Notes under the pieces: generated by a model | Database searches by the model: none | The model's input: only the letters and a program-made list of their open reading frames with translations | What the model was told of the DNA's origin: nothing | Position numbers and translations under genes: made by a program | Part shown: one piece after another, positions 17,002 through 24,769 of the stretch | Position numbering within the stretch: the first letter of the stretch is position 1 | Layout: each line of letters starts with the position of its first letter | Assembly (NCBI GenBank): GCA_900545885.1 | Contig: URAF01000004.1 | Coordinates: 1-64,000 of the forward strand | Reading direction: 5' to 3' | Origin: an uncultured Eubacteriales bacterium | Lineage (GTDB): Bacteria; Bacillota; Clostridia; Christensenellales; CAG-917 | Length of the DNA: 64,000 bases

Positions 17002-18345
17002 TTGTTTTATCAGGAGGCATTGAATTACATACGCAACATTGAACGCGCGGGCTCCGATTACGGCATCGAACGCATGCGCGAACTTTTGGCGTTGCTCGGA
17101 AATCCCGACCGCAGACTAAAAATAGTGCATATTGCGGGCACCAACGGCAAAGGTTCGGTCAGTGCATACCTGACTTCGGTGCTTGTAAGCGCGGGTTATA
17201 AGGTCGGAACGTACAATTCCCCGTCGGTGCTTAACTACAACGAACGTTTTTTGCTGAACGGCAAACCGTTTGACGACGGACAAGTCGCAAAATATATGAC
17301 GCTTGTCCGAAGCGCAATCGAAAGCGAACAGGAATTGCGCGAAAAACTTTGCAGAAACGGCGAAAGGGAAAAAATCGAAGTCGACGGACGGACGATAGAC
17401 CGCACCCGCAAATTCACGCCCACGGCATTCGAAATCGAAACCGCGCTTGCTCTTGCCGCATTCGACGATATGCGTTGCGACATATGCGTTCTTGAAACGG
17501 GACTTGGCGGCAGATGGGACGCAACCAACGCGGTGGACGACAAGGAACTTGCCGTAATAACGTCGATAGGATACGACCACTGTGCGTTGCTCGGAAACAC
17601 GCTTCGCGAAATAGCATCTGAAAAAGCGGCGATAATACACGACGCGGCGGTCAGCTGTCCGCAGGAAAAAGAAGCCGAAGAAGTGTTGAAAGAAAAGGGC
17701 GCAGTATTCACGTCGCAGGCAACGGCTGCGGGCAGCAGTCTTGCGGGACAAAGTTTCGTATACGACGGAGAAGAATATTTCGTAACGCTTAAAGGCGCGC
17801 ACCAGATTGTCAACGCTTCGCTTGCAATCGAAGCCGTAAAAGCCTTGCGCAACAAGGGTTGGGACATCTCGGAACAGGCGTTGAAAGAAGGCTTGAAGAA
17901 TGCCGTATGGAGAGTGCGCTTCGAAGTGCTGGACAGCGACAATATTGCAAAATCGCCTTATAAAGTGCAAATTCCGCATGGTAAAGTGCTTGTTCTGGAC
18001 GGAGCGCACAATCCGCAAGGCGCACAGGCGTTGCGCGCGGCAATAGAAGAATATCTTGCGGACAAAAGAATTTACGCCGTATCGGGCGTGCTTGCCGACA
18101 AGGATTTTTGCAAGGTTATGGGAACGTTGCTGCCTTTGTTCGAAGGCTTGATTACCGTCACTCCGTCATCGCCGAGAGCGCTTGACGGAAAGGCGCTTGC
18201 GGAGATCGCGAAAGAGGTTGCGCCCTCCTTGCCCGTCGAGGTAGCGCCAGACGTTGCAACCGGGGTTGCGAGAGCGTTGGAAAAGAATTGCGACGCCGTG
18301 GTGGTGTTCGGTTCGCTTACGCTTTTTTGCGACCTTACGAAATAA
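17002..18345 (+). CDS. folC: FolC, folylpolyglutamate synthase / dihydrofolate synthase
   Basis: 447 residues from a TTG start at 17002. I chose it because GGGAGGTG lies 4 nt upstream and the protein then begins with the normal family N-terminus (FYQEALNYIRNIERAGSDYG). The longer open frame back to 16711 runs through the promoter and riboswitch and is not coding. Motifs: the ATP-binding loop HIAGTNGKGS near residue 40, NERFLLNG, the LETGLGGRWDATN motif, SIGYDH, and the C-terminal domain motif VLDGAHNPQG. The enzyme glutamylates dihydropteroate and folates in the cytosol. It is the first gene of a folC-folE-folP-folBK operon, so folate synthesis and retention are controlled together by the THF riboswitch. 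Confidence 0.95.
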   Translation: MFYQEALNYIRNIERAGSDYGIERMRELLALLGNPDRRLKIVHIAGTNGKGSVSAYLTSVLVSAGYKVGTYNSPSVLNYNERFLLNGKPFDDGQVAKYMTLVRSAIESEQELREKLCRNGEREKIEVDGRTIDRTRKFTPTAFEIETALALAAFDDMRCDICVLETGLGGRWDATNAVDDKELAVITSIGYDHCALLGNTLREIASEKAAIIHDAAVSCPQEKEAEEVLKEKGAVFTSQATAAGSSLAGQSFVYDGEEYFVTLKGAHQIVNASLAIEAVKALRNKGWDISEQALKEGLKNAVWRVRFEVLDSDNIAKSPYKVQIPHGKVLVLDGAHNPQGAQALRAAIEEYLADKRIYAVSGVLADKDFCKVMGTLLPLFEGLITVTPSSPRALDGKALAEIAKEVAPSLPVEVAPDVATGVARALEKNCDAVVVFGSLTLFCDLTK

Positions 18346-18458
18346 ACGATAAAACGTAAATACGGAAAAGCAACAGGAACTATAACGGCAAAACAAAAAA
18401 GATACGTTGTCTTTTCGGCAATAGACAGAATACAATCCGCGGAAGCGGCGAGGAAATT

Positions 18459-19028
18459 ATGGAAAAACGCGTAGTTGACAAACAAAGAGTTGAAAACGCC
18501 GTAAGAGAAATTCTTGCGGCAATAGGCGAGGACTGCAACCGCGAAGGGTTGAAAGATACTCCCGCGCGCGTTGCGCGTATGCTCGAAGAACTGACAGCCG
18601 GGTACGACGCAGACGCGGCGGAACATCTTTCAAAGACTTTCGACGAACAGGGCAGCGGACTTGTCGTCGAGCGTGACATCAATTTTTCCTCGACGTGCGA
18701 ACATCATCTTATGCCTTTCTTCGGCAAGGTGCACATCGCGTACGTTCCCGACGGAAAGGTTGTCGGTCTTTCCAAACTTGCACGCATTGTCGACGTTTAT
18801 GCCGCACGTTTGCAGCTGCAGGAAAGAATGAACGCACAGATTGCCGACGCAATTTACGATTGTCTGTGCCCGAAGGGAGTTGTCGTCGCGGTTGAGGCGG
18901 AACACACCTGCATGACGGCGCGCGGAGTGCGCAAGGCGGGAAGCAAGACTTTGAGTTATGCGGTGCGCGGAGAAATCGACGACAGCGCGGTAAATCTCGT
19001 TCTCGGTATTGCGGGAGGCGTCAAATGA
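18459..19028 (+). CDS. folE: FolE, GTP cyclohydrolase I
   Basis: 189 residues, the usual length of the family. Signature segments: FSSTCEHHLMPFFGKVHIAY with the zinc-binding Cys and His, GLSKLARIVDVYAARLQLQE, and VVAVEAEHTCMTARGVRKAG with the second zinc Cys. It converts GTP to dihydroneopterin triphosphate, the first step of pterin synthesis. GAGG precedes the ATG by 7 nt and the gene lies 113 bp after folC. Its stop overlaps the folP start by 4 nt. A dedicated dihydroneopterin triphosphate pyrophosphatase (folQ) is not present in the cluster. Confidence 0.96.
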   Translation: MEKRVVDKQRVENAVREILAAIGEDCNREGLKDTPARVARMLEELTAGYDADAAEHLSKTFDEQGSGLVVERDINFSSTCEHHLMPFFGKVHIAYVPDGKVVGLSKLARIVDVYAARLQLQERMNAQIADAIYDCLCPKGVVVAVEAEHTCMTARGVRKAGSKTLSYAVRGEIDDSAVNLVLGIAGGVK

Positions 19029-19810
19029 GCGGAGTATTCAGAGTTCGCGACAAGGTTTTCCAAAGCGGAACGCACATTATGGGCATACTCAACGCGACGC
19101 CCGATTCCTTTTATCCTGCAAGCCGAACGGCGAACGGCGACCCAGTTGAAAGGGCGTTGAAGATGATCGAGGACGGCGCGGAAATAATCGACGTCGGCGG
19201 GCAGTCCACGCGCCCCGGCGGAAGTCCCGTCAGCGTGCTGGAAGAGCTGTCGCGTGTTTTGCCTGTGGTTGAAAGCATTCGCGCCGCAAGCGACTGTCTT
19301 ATTTCGGTGGATACGTTTTATCCCGAAGTCGCGGAGGAAGTTCTCCGAGCGGGTGCGGATATGATAAACGACGTGTCATGCCTGAAATACAAAGGACTTG
19401 CCGAAACGGTTGCAGCCTACGACGCCGCAATCTGCATAATGCACAACCGCAGGGAGAGCAGCGTTGCCGACCTTATGGCGGACAAACAGTCGGGGCTTGC
19501 TTTTGCCGCTATGAAAGCCGTAAAAGCGGGTGTATTGCCCGACAGAATAATTCTTGACGGCGGTATAGGCTTCAACAAATCCAAGGACGAGGACTGGACG
19601 CTTCTCAACCGTTACGACGAACTTGACCTTGCAGGGTATCCGCTTTTGCTCGGTACTTCCAGAAAGTCCATGTTCGGCGGCGAAGTGCAGGACAGGCTCA
19701 CCGCAACGATGGAAAGCAGCGCGCTTGCGGCACGCAAAGGTATATTGTTTGTCCGCGTGCACGACGTCAGGGAAAACAAACTCGCAATCGACGCGGTACT
19801 GAAAAAGTGA
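19025..19810 (+). CDS. folP: FolP, dihydropteroate synthase
   Basis: 261 residues. Both DHPS signatures are clear: IMGILNATPDSFYPAS (pterin-binding N-terminal motif, residues ~19-34) and AEIIDVGGQSTRPGG (~56-70). Further family motifs are ISVDTFYPEVAEEVL, MINDVSCLKY, ILDGGIGFNKSKDEDW, LLGTSRKSMFG and the closing RVHDV. It condenses 6-hydroxymethyl-7,8-dihydropterin pyrophosphate with p-aminobenzoate, the step blocked by sulfonamides. It is translationally coupled to folE by an ATGA overlap, and folBK follows 64 bp downstream. Confidence 0.96.
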   Translation: MSGVFRVRDKVFQSGTHIMGILNATPDSFYPASRTANGDPVERALKMIEDGAEIIDVGGQSTRPGGSPVSVLEELSRVLPVVESIRAASDCLISVDTFYPEVAEEVLRAGADMINDVSCLKYKGLAETVAAYDAAICIMHNRRESSVADLMADKQSGLAFAAMKAVKAGVLPDRIILDGGIGFNKSKDEDWTLLNRYDELDLAGYPLLLGTSRKSMFGGEVQDRLTATMESSALAARKGILFVRVHDVRENKLAIDAVLKK

Positions 19811-19874
19811 ACGGCGGCGCGTTTTAGGGCGACGCGGAATGAAAAAGGTTGCGTAACCGCAAAGGAAATCGGAA

Positions 19875-20699
19875 ATGAAGAACGGTTGCATACTCATTGA
19901 AAATTACGAAGTAACGACGTGTCACGGCGTCAATCCCGAGGAGAAAGTCGAGCCGCAGAGATTCTTGATTTCGGCAAAACTTTCACTCGACGTAAGCACG
20001 GCGGCAAAAACCGACGATATTGACAAAACCGTCAGTTATTCTGCCGTTTGCAAACTGATAAAAGCCTTTTTCCTGCAAGAAAGCAGAAATCTCCTTGAAT
20101 ATCTGGCACTCAATACGGCGAAACTCATACTCAAAACATACCCCGTCTGCGCGGTGGAAGTCACGGTCAAAAAGCCTGACGCACCCATGAAAGGCGTGTT
20201 CGATTGGGTGGGTGTCACCGCAACGGTAAAGCGCAGTACGGCGTATCTTTCCATGGGGTCGAATATGGGCGACCGCGAAGCGTATATGAACCGCGCAGTA
20301 CAACTGCTTGCCGCTCATGATGACGTGTTTTCCGTCGTGGAAAGCAATCGTATTGCGACAGAGCCTTACGGCGGTGTGGCAAAAGGCGAGTTTGTCAATT
20401 CCGCGCTCAAAGTAGAAACGTGTCTGACCGCCGACGAATTGTTAGACCTTATTCACGACATAGAAAAGGAATGCGGCCGCGTGCGCAAAGAAAGGTGGGG
20501 TGACCGAACACTTGACATCGATATTCTGTTTTTCGATGACGAGGTGAGAGGAGAGGGCGACCTGATACTTCCGCACCCCGATATGGAAAACAGAGATTTC
20601 GTGCTCAAACCGCTTGCCGAAATCGCGCCTTACGTCGTGCACCCGCTTACGGGGAAGCGCGTTTTGCAGATGTTGAAAGAACTGAAAGCGCAGAGATAA
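19875..20699 (+). CDS. folBK: FolB-FolK fusion, dihydroneopterin aldolase / HPPK
   Basis: 274 residues with two enzymes in one chain. Residues 1-115 are dihydroneopterin aldolase (CHGVNPEEKVEPQRFLIS with the catalytic Glu region, later VEVTVKKPDAPM). Residues ~120-274 are 6-hydroxymethyl-7,8-dihydropterin pyrophosphokinase, starting YLSMGSNMGDREAYM and carrying the signature RWGDRTLDIDILFFDD with the two Mg2+-binding Asp, and LPHPDMENRDFVLKPL. Together they convert dihydroneopterin to the pyrophosphate used by FolP. Such fusions are common in Firmicutes. The last 18 nt, including the stop codon, are tandemly duplicated just downstream. Confidence 0.95.
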   Translation: MKNGCILIENYEVTTCHGVNPEEKVEPQRFLISAKLSLDVSTAAKTDDIDKTVSYSAVCKLIKAFFLQESRNLLEYLALNTAKLILKTYPVCAVEVTVKKPDAPMKGVFDWVGVTATVKRSTAYLSMGSNMGDREAYMNRAVQLLAAHDDVFSVVESNRIATEPYGGVAKGEFVNSALKVETCLTADELLDLIHDIEKECGRVRKERWGDRTLDIDILFFDDEVRGEGDLILPHPDMENRDFVLKPLAEIAPYVVHPLTGKRVLQMLKELKAQR

Positions 20700-20719
20700 T
20701 TTGAAAGCGCAGAGATAAT
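20683..20719 (+). repeat. Tandem duplication across the folBK stop codon
   Basis: TGAAAGCGCAGAGATAAT occurs at 20683-20700 and again at 20702-20719 (period 19). The first copy includes the TAA stop, so the second is non-coding. Confidence 0.9.
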
Positions 20720-20769
20720 ATTATTTTGGTTATTCAACCAATCCGGATAGGAGAATCACTTTGAAAAAA

Positions 20770-20797
20770 GAAAGCCGCCCGAGCAGGGCGGCTTTTG
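20770..20797. terminator. Bidirectional terminator between folBK and the LURP-one-like gene
   Basis: AAAGCCGCCC (20771-20780), loop GAGCA, GGGCGGCTTT (20786-20795), with A-rich left flank and T-rich right flank. It serves the convergent folate operon and the minus-strand gene at 20814. Confidence 0.85.
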
Positions 20798-20813
20798 TTG
20801 TGTGCCGAAATTA

Positions 20814-21320
20814 TCAGCCGTTGTGGAAAATCATATCGTTGACAAGTCCTACAATGGTTGCTATTGCGGGGTCTATTCTGTTGGGGTCGAAGTCCACAAA
20901 GAATCTGTCGCGGATATGGAAGAAATTCTTGTGCATTACAAGCACGGGAACTTCTTTGTCGAGTTTCCAGCCTTCGTTGCCTTCTACGGCGTAGACTTTG
21001 GAGTTCCATTTGCCTTCGATGACGTAAAATCTTCCTTTGTCCGTTGTCATTCTGAAACGACGGGTAAGCGGCCAGTGCGGTCTGCCTTTCATCTGACCGA
21101 CTTTTTCGTCGGCACCGTTGTAAATGTCGAATTTGCCGAACAGACGGAAATAACGTCTTTTGAAGTAGTACACGGTGTTACCGCTGAGGTCGTAGATGTG
21201 GTAGTTGGGGTTGAAAGTAAAAACTTTGCCTTTTGCGAAAAACCACTGAACGCCTCTTTCGTCAACAACTGCGGTCTTGCCACCAATCGATATGAGTTTC
21301 TGGTCAAGTGTAAGTTTCAT
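20814..21320 (-). CDS. LURP-one-related / YxjI-like (Tubby C2 superfamily) protein
   Basis: 168 residues from the ATG at 21320, which has GGGAGGGA upstream. The protein is a series of beta-strands starting MKLTLDQKLISIGGKTAVVD and including a VYYFKRRYFRLFGKFDIYNG repeat-like pattern and FYVIEGKWNSKVYAV. This is the 12-stranded barrel of LURP-one/YxjI proteins, which is related to phospholipid scramblases. The function in bacteria is unknown; membrane association through a C-terminal helix (ATIVGLVNDMIF) is possible. It stands alone with its own promoter and terminator. Confidence 0.75.
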   Translation of the reverse strand: MKLTLDQKLISIGGKTAVVDERGVQWFFAKGKVFTFNPNYHIYDLSGNTVYYFKRRYFRLFGKFDIYNGADEKVGQMKGRPHWPLTRRFRMTTDKGRFYVIEGKWNSKVYAVEGNEGWKLDKEVPVLVMHKNFFHIRDRFFVDFDPNRIDPAIATIVGLVNDMIFHNG

Positions 21321-21342
21321 AATCCCTCCCATTGATGTTTTC

Positions 21343-21371
21343 ATTATACAGGAAAACCGTCCGTCTAGCAA
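21343..21371 (-). promoter_or_regulatory. Promoter of the LURP-one-like gene
   Basis: On the minus strand TTGCTA (21366-21371) and TATAAT (21343-21348) with a 17-bp spacer. Confidence 0.6.
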
Positions 21372-21477
21372 TGCGCTGTACGTGGAAATATTAGAATGCG
21401 GGCGCATTTTAAGTGCATTCCCGCATTTTATCAATATATCTGTATTATTAAAATCGCCTTTTGACGGGCTGCGGCAA

Positions 21478-23136
21478 TCATTCGGATTGCTTGATTTTGC
21501 GCGAACGGCGTTTCAGATACTCTTTGAGGAAGTATGCGCCCAGCGCAATTCCGACTATCAGAACAACCGCGACAAGACACCATATCAGTTCCCACGGGGT
21601 GTCTGTGCCCGCTTTGGCGCGTTCCCACATTTGCACGACTTTGTCGTTGGACGCTCCGAAATCGCGCATAACGCCGAGGTTGTCGCTGATTGTGGGATAA
21701 CGGCCTTCGTCAAAGAAGAACAGACTGATTGCGTCGGGGTCGTAAATCGTGTTGCCGTCTATCAGATAGTTGCCGTCTTCGTCGGTTTCGAGAGCGGCTT
21801 CGGTCAGTCCGCTTTCGTCCGTAACTTCGGCTTCCGTGCCGTCGGGATTGAGATAGTAAGGTTCGCCTTCAACCCATTCGTAGCGGAAGTACATTTTCGC
21901 GGGGTCGGACGGGTCGAGCCATACGGAGCATTCTTCCTCGTTGGCGTACCACATATACTCGGCGTCGACGAGAGCGTCGAGAGCGTCGGTGCTTTCCATC
22001 ATCGATTGTCTGGAAACCGCAGAAGTGTAGCCGATGTAACCCGAGTTGCGTGCACCCGATTCGGGACGGCACATATAGTCGATGAACATCATTGCGGCAA
22101 GGTCGTTTTGCGAAGTGGTGGGAATAATCCAGCCGTCGTACCAGATGTTTGAACCGATTTCGGGCACGTAGTAACCGAGCATATATTCGTCGGTTTCTTC
22201 GTCGTAGTAGCTTTCTTCGATTGCCCACAGGGCGTCACCGCTCCATGCAAGGTCGACGTACACGATTTCGTTTATCATATCGTCTTTGCCGAAGTCGACT
22301 TCATAGCCTGCTATATGGTCGCGCTGTTCGGTGAGCACTTGTTCCGCCGCGTCGAGAAGCACGTCGTCGGTGCAGTTGATGAGTTCGGCAACCGACAATT
22401 CTTCATAGGTCTTGCCGTTCACGGAAGACACGCCGCTCGGAAGTTTGCCGTACTCTTTGAGGTAGAGCACCGCAGCGCAGTAAGTGTCGCGGATACTGTC
22501 TTTGACGAGGATTTTGCCTTCGATATCGGGATTGCCGCCTTCGTTCCAGAAAATACCCCAGCCGTATTGTTCCAGTTCTTCTTCGCTGACGTATTTACGG
22601 TTGTAGAGAATTCCCAGCGTACCCCACATGTAAGGCACCATATATTCCGTCATATCCAGCGTTTTGTCGCCCACGGGAATTGCGCTGAACATGTTGGATA
22701 TGGCGCTCATGACTTCCTTTTCGACGTTGCCGTGCATATAGTCGAGGGTTATGCCCAGTTCGTCGAATTGTTCGGAAAGCCTTTTTTCGACTTCGGTCAG
22801 GTTCTTGACCATGCCCGCGGTCATCAGTTTTTCGATGGCGTATTCGGACGGGCAAATGAGGTCAACGTTGGCGTCCTTTTTCAAAACCTTCGTCATCATG
22901 GTTTCGTTGGTGTCGAAGGTGGTATAAGTGATTTCGAGTGCGCGTCCGGTAACTTCCCGGTAGTAGTCGGCGAAGTCGTCGAGAATGTCGGGGTCGATGT
23001 AGTCTTCCCAGTTGTAGACCACGAGTTTGTCGCCGCCGCTTGAACCCGAAGTCGGGTTATTGCACGCAGAGAGCAAAGGTACGAGAACTGTTACAAGAAC
23101 TATCGCAAGGACGAGAAGGCGTGAAATTCTTTTCAT
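21478..23136 (-). CDS. potD: PotD-like polyamine-binding lipoprotein with C-terminal membrane helix
   Basis: 552 residues, about 200 longer than classical PotD. The signal peptide ends in lipobox L-S-A-C with the lipidated Cys at residue 25. The binding domain opens with LVVYNWEDYIDPDILDDF, the hallmark of spermidine/putrescine-binding proteins, and later has SAISNMFSAIPVGDKT, YMVPYMWGTLGILYN and VDLAWSGDALWA. Beyond the usual end there are about 120 extra acidic residues. A hydrophobic helix at about 515-537 (LIWCLVAVVLIVGIALGAYF) and a basic tail RRSRK follow, so the protein would be held in the membrane at both ends. It is the last gene of the operon and overlaps potC by 4 nt. Confidence 0.9.
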   Translation of the reverse strand: MKRISRLLVLAIVLVTVLVPLLSACNNPTSGSSGGDKLVVYNWEDYIDPDILDDFADYYREVTGRALEITYTTFDTNETMMTKVLKKDANVDLICPSEYAIEKLMTAGMVKNLTEVEKRLSEQFDELGITLDYMHGNVEKEVMSAISNMFSAIPVGDKTLDMTEYMVPYMWGTLGILYNRKYVSEEELEQYGWGIFWNEGGNPDIEGKILVKDSIRDTYCAAVLYLKEYGKLPSGVSSVNGKTYEELSVAELINCTDDVLLDAAEQVLTEQRDHIAGYEVDFGKDDMINEIVYVDLAWSGDALWAIEESYYDEETDEYMLGYYVPEIGSNIWYDGWIIPTTSQNDLAAMMFIDYMCRPESGARNSGYIGYTSAVSRQSMMESTDALDALVDAEYMWYANEEECSVWLDPSDPAKMYFRYEWVEGEPYYLNPDGTEAEVTDESGLTEAALETDEDGNYLIDGNTIYDPDAISLFFFDEGRYPTISDNLGVMRDFGASNDKVVQMWERAKAGTDTPWELIWCLVAVVLIVGIALGAYFLKEYLKRRSRKIKQSE

Positions 23137-23957
23137 ATTTTAGCCTCCTTTGCCTTTTGTTTCTGCTTGCTGATTTTGTAGAGGTTGACGGAAAGCAGAA
23201 TTGCAAGGACAACCACGAATATAATCGAGAATATGGCGTACCAGAAAGGTTCGAGCCCCTGAACTCTGGCGTCGGAGTAGATGTAGGTCGACAGGGTATT
23301 GATACCGGTAGCCGCGCCTTTGTTGATTTGCGTGATGATGAAGTCGTCGATTGACAGCGTGAACGAGAGCACAAAACCGCTGAGAATGCCGGGCGTAATC
23401 ATCGGGAAGAGCACTTTGACAAGGGCTTTGAAAGGATTTGCGCCGAGGTCGAGTGCGGCTTCGTAGACGTTGGGGTCCATGCTTTCGAGTTTGGGCAGAA
23501 CGCTGAGCACGACGTAAGGCGTGCAGAACGCTATGTGCGCGATGATGAGTCTAAGGTATCCTTCGGGGAAAGCGAACGTCACGAAGAATATCATGAGCGA
23601 CACCGCCATTACGATTTCGCTGTTGATAATCGGGAACTGGTTGACATTCTCGACAATTCTGCGAGCGCGGCGACCCATGGCGTGAATGCCTATTGCGGCG
23701 AAAGTGCCCATGACCGTAGCGACGACGGAGGATATGCACGCGATGATGAGCGTATTCTTGACAGCCGCCCAAAGCGCGGGGGATTTGTCGGACGTGAATA
23801 TCGAGACGTACGCGTCAAACGTAAAGCCGTTCGAGAAGTTGAAGTTGGAGCTGTTCGAAAAGCTGTATACGATGATGAGGATTATAGGCGCGTAGAGTAT
23901 GGCGAGGATAATGAAAAGGTAGAACTTTTCGCAGAAATTCTTGATTTTGCTTACCAT
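23133..23957 (-). CDS. potC: PotC-like polyamine ABC permease
   Basis: 274 residues with six predicted helices, the first at residues 12-35. The binding-protein-dependent permease EAA motif reads YEAALDLGANPFKALVKVLF. Order, size and similarity correspond to PotC of the PotABCD spermidine/putrescine importer, in which PotB and PotC form the channel. GGAGG precedes the ATG. The start overlaps the end of potB by 7 nt and the stop overlaps potD, so subunits are made in fixed proportion. Confidence 0.93.
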   Translation of the reverse strand: MVSKIKNFCEKFYLFIILAILYAPIILIIVYSFSNSSNFNFSNGFTFDAYVSIFTSDKSPALWAAVKNTLIIACISSVVATVMGTFAAIGIHAMGRRARRIVENVNQFPIINSEIVMAVSLMIFFVTFAFPEGYLRLIIAHIAFCTPYVVLSVLPKLESMDPNVYEAALDLGANPFKALVKVLFPMITPGILSGFVLSFTLSIDDFIITQINKGAATGINTLSTYIYSDARVQGLEPFWYAIFSIIFVVVLAILLSVNLYKISKQKQKAKEAKI

Positions 23958-24769
23958 AACGACCTCCCCATATTGTTACCGTTTCTTCCGACGCGGTTCA
24001 TGATGAAGTTGGAAATGAGAACGAATACGAGCATTACCAGGCTCATTATGGAGCCGACGCCGTAAAGGCCTTGGTCGAACTTCATCTGTATGCTGTCGCC
24101 GAAGAGGAATATTTTGCCGTTGGACAGCAGTTGCGAAATTGCGAAAGTGGATATGGTGGGAATGAACACCATGGTAATTCCGCTGATTATACCGCTCACA
24201 GAGAGGGGCAATATCGTTTTGAGAAATACCGTGGTGTTGTCCGCGCCGAGGTCCTGTGCCGCTTCGATGTAGCTCTTGTCGATGGACGAAAGCGTGGTGT
24301 GCAGGGGAAGTATCATAAAGGGCAGGTAGTTGTAGACCATACCGAATATGACGGTGCCCATGCCGAGGGTTACGTCCATGGCGAGGAAAATAGCTTTGGT
24401 CGCAAGCGTGCGGATGAGGAAGTTGACCCACATCGGCAGCACGAAGAACAGGACGAGAACTTTGCCGCTGCTCATTTTGGAAAGGAAGTATGCGACGGGG
24501 TAGCCGATGAGCAGGCAAAGCGCCGTTGTGACCAGACCTACGAAAACGGAGTTGCCGAGAACTATAAGGCTGCTGCTTTCGCTGAAAAAGGTTTTGAAGT
24601 TTTCGAGCGTCAGATTGTTGTCGCTGTCCAAAAAGGCGTTGACAAGTATCATAACGAGCGGCAAAACCACAAACAGCAACATAAACAGCACATACGGATA
24701 GCTGAACACCCGTTTTGTGAGTTTGAACTTCTTGCGCGGTTTTTGCGCGGTGAGAACTGCCGTTGTCAC
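23951..24769 (-). CDS. potB: PotB-like polyamine ABC permease
   Basis: 272 residues from a GTG start at 24769 that overlaps the potA stop (GTGA), with GGAGG 7 nt upstream. Six helices, starting YPYVLFMLLFVVLPLVMIL. The EAA loop is IEAAQDLGADNTTVFLKTIL, the interface with the PotA ATPase. The basic N-terminus (QKPRKKFKLTKR) is cytoplasmic. It is one half of the polyamine import channel and sits between potA and potC in the operon. Confidence 0.93.
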   Translation of the reverse strand: MTTAVLTAQKPRKKFKLTKRVFSYPYVLFMLLFVVLPLVMILVNAFLDSDNNLTLENFKTFFSESSSLIVLGNSVFVGLVTTALCLLIGYPVAYFLSKMSSGKVLVLFFVLPMWVNFLIRTLATKAIFLAMDVTLGMGTVIFGMVYNYLPFMILPLHTTLSSIDKSYIEAAQDLGADNTTVFLKTILPLSVSGIISGITMVFIPTISTFAISQLLSNGKIFLFGDSIQMKFDQGLYGVGSIMSLVMLVFVLISNFIMNRVGRNGNNMGRSLW

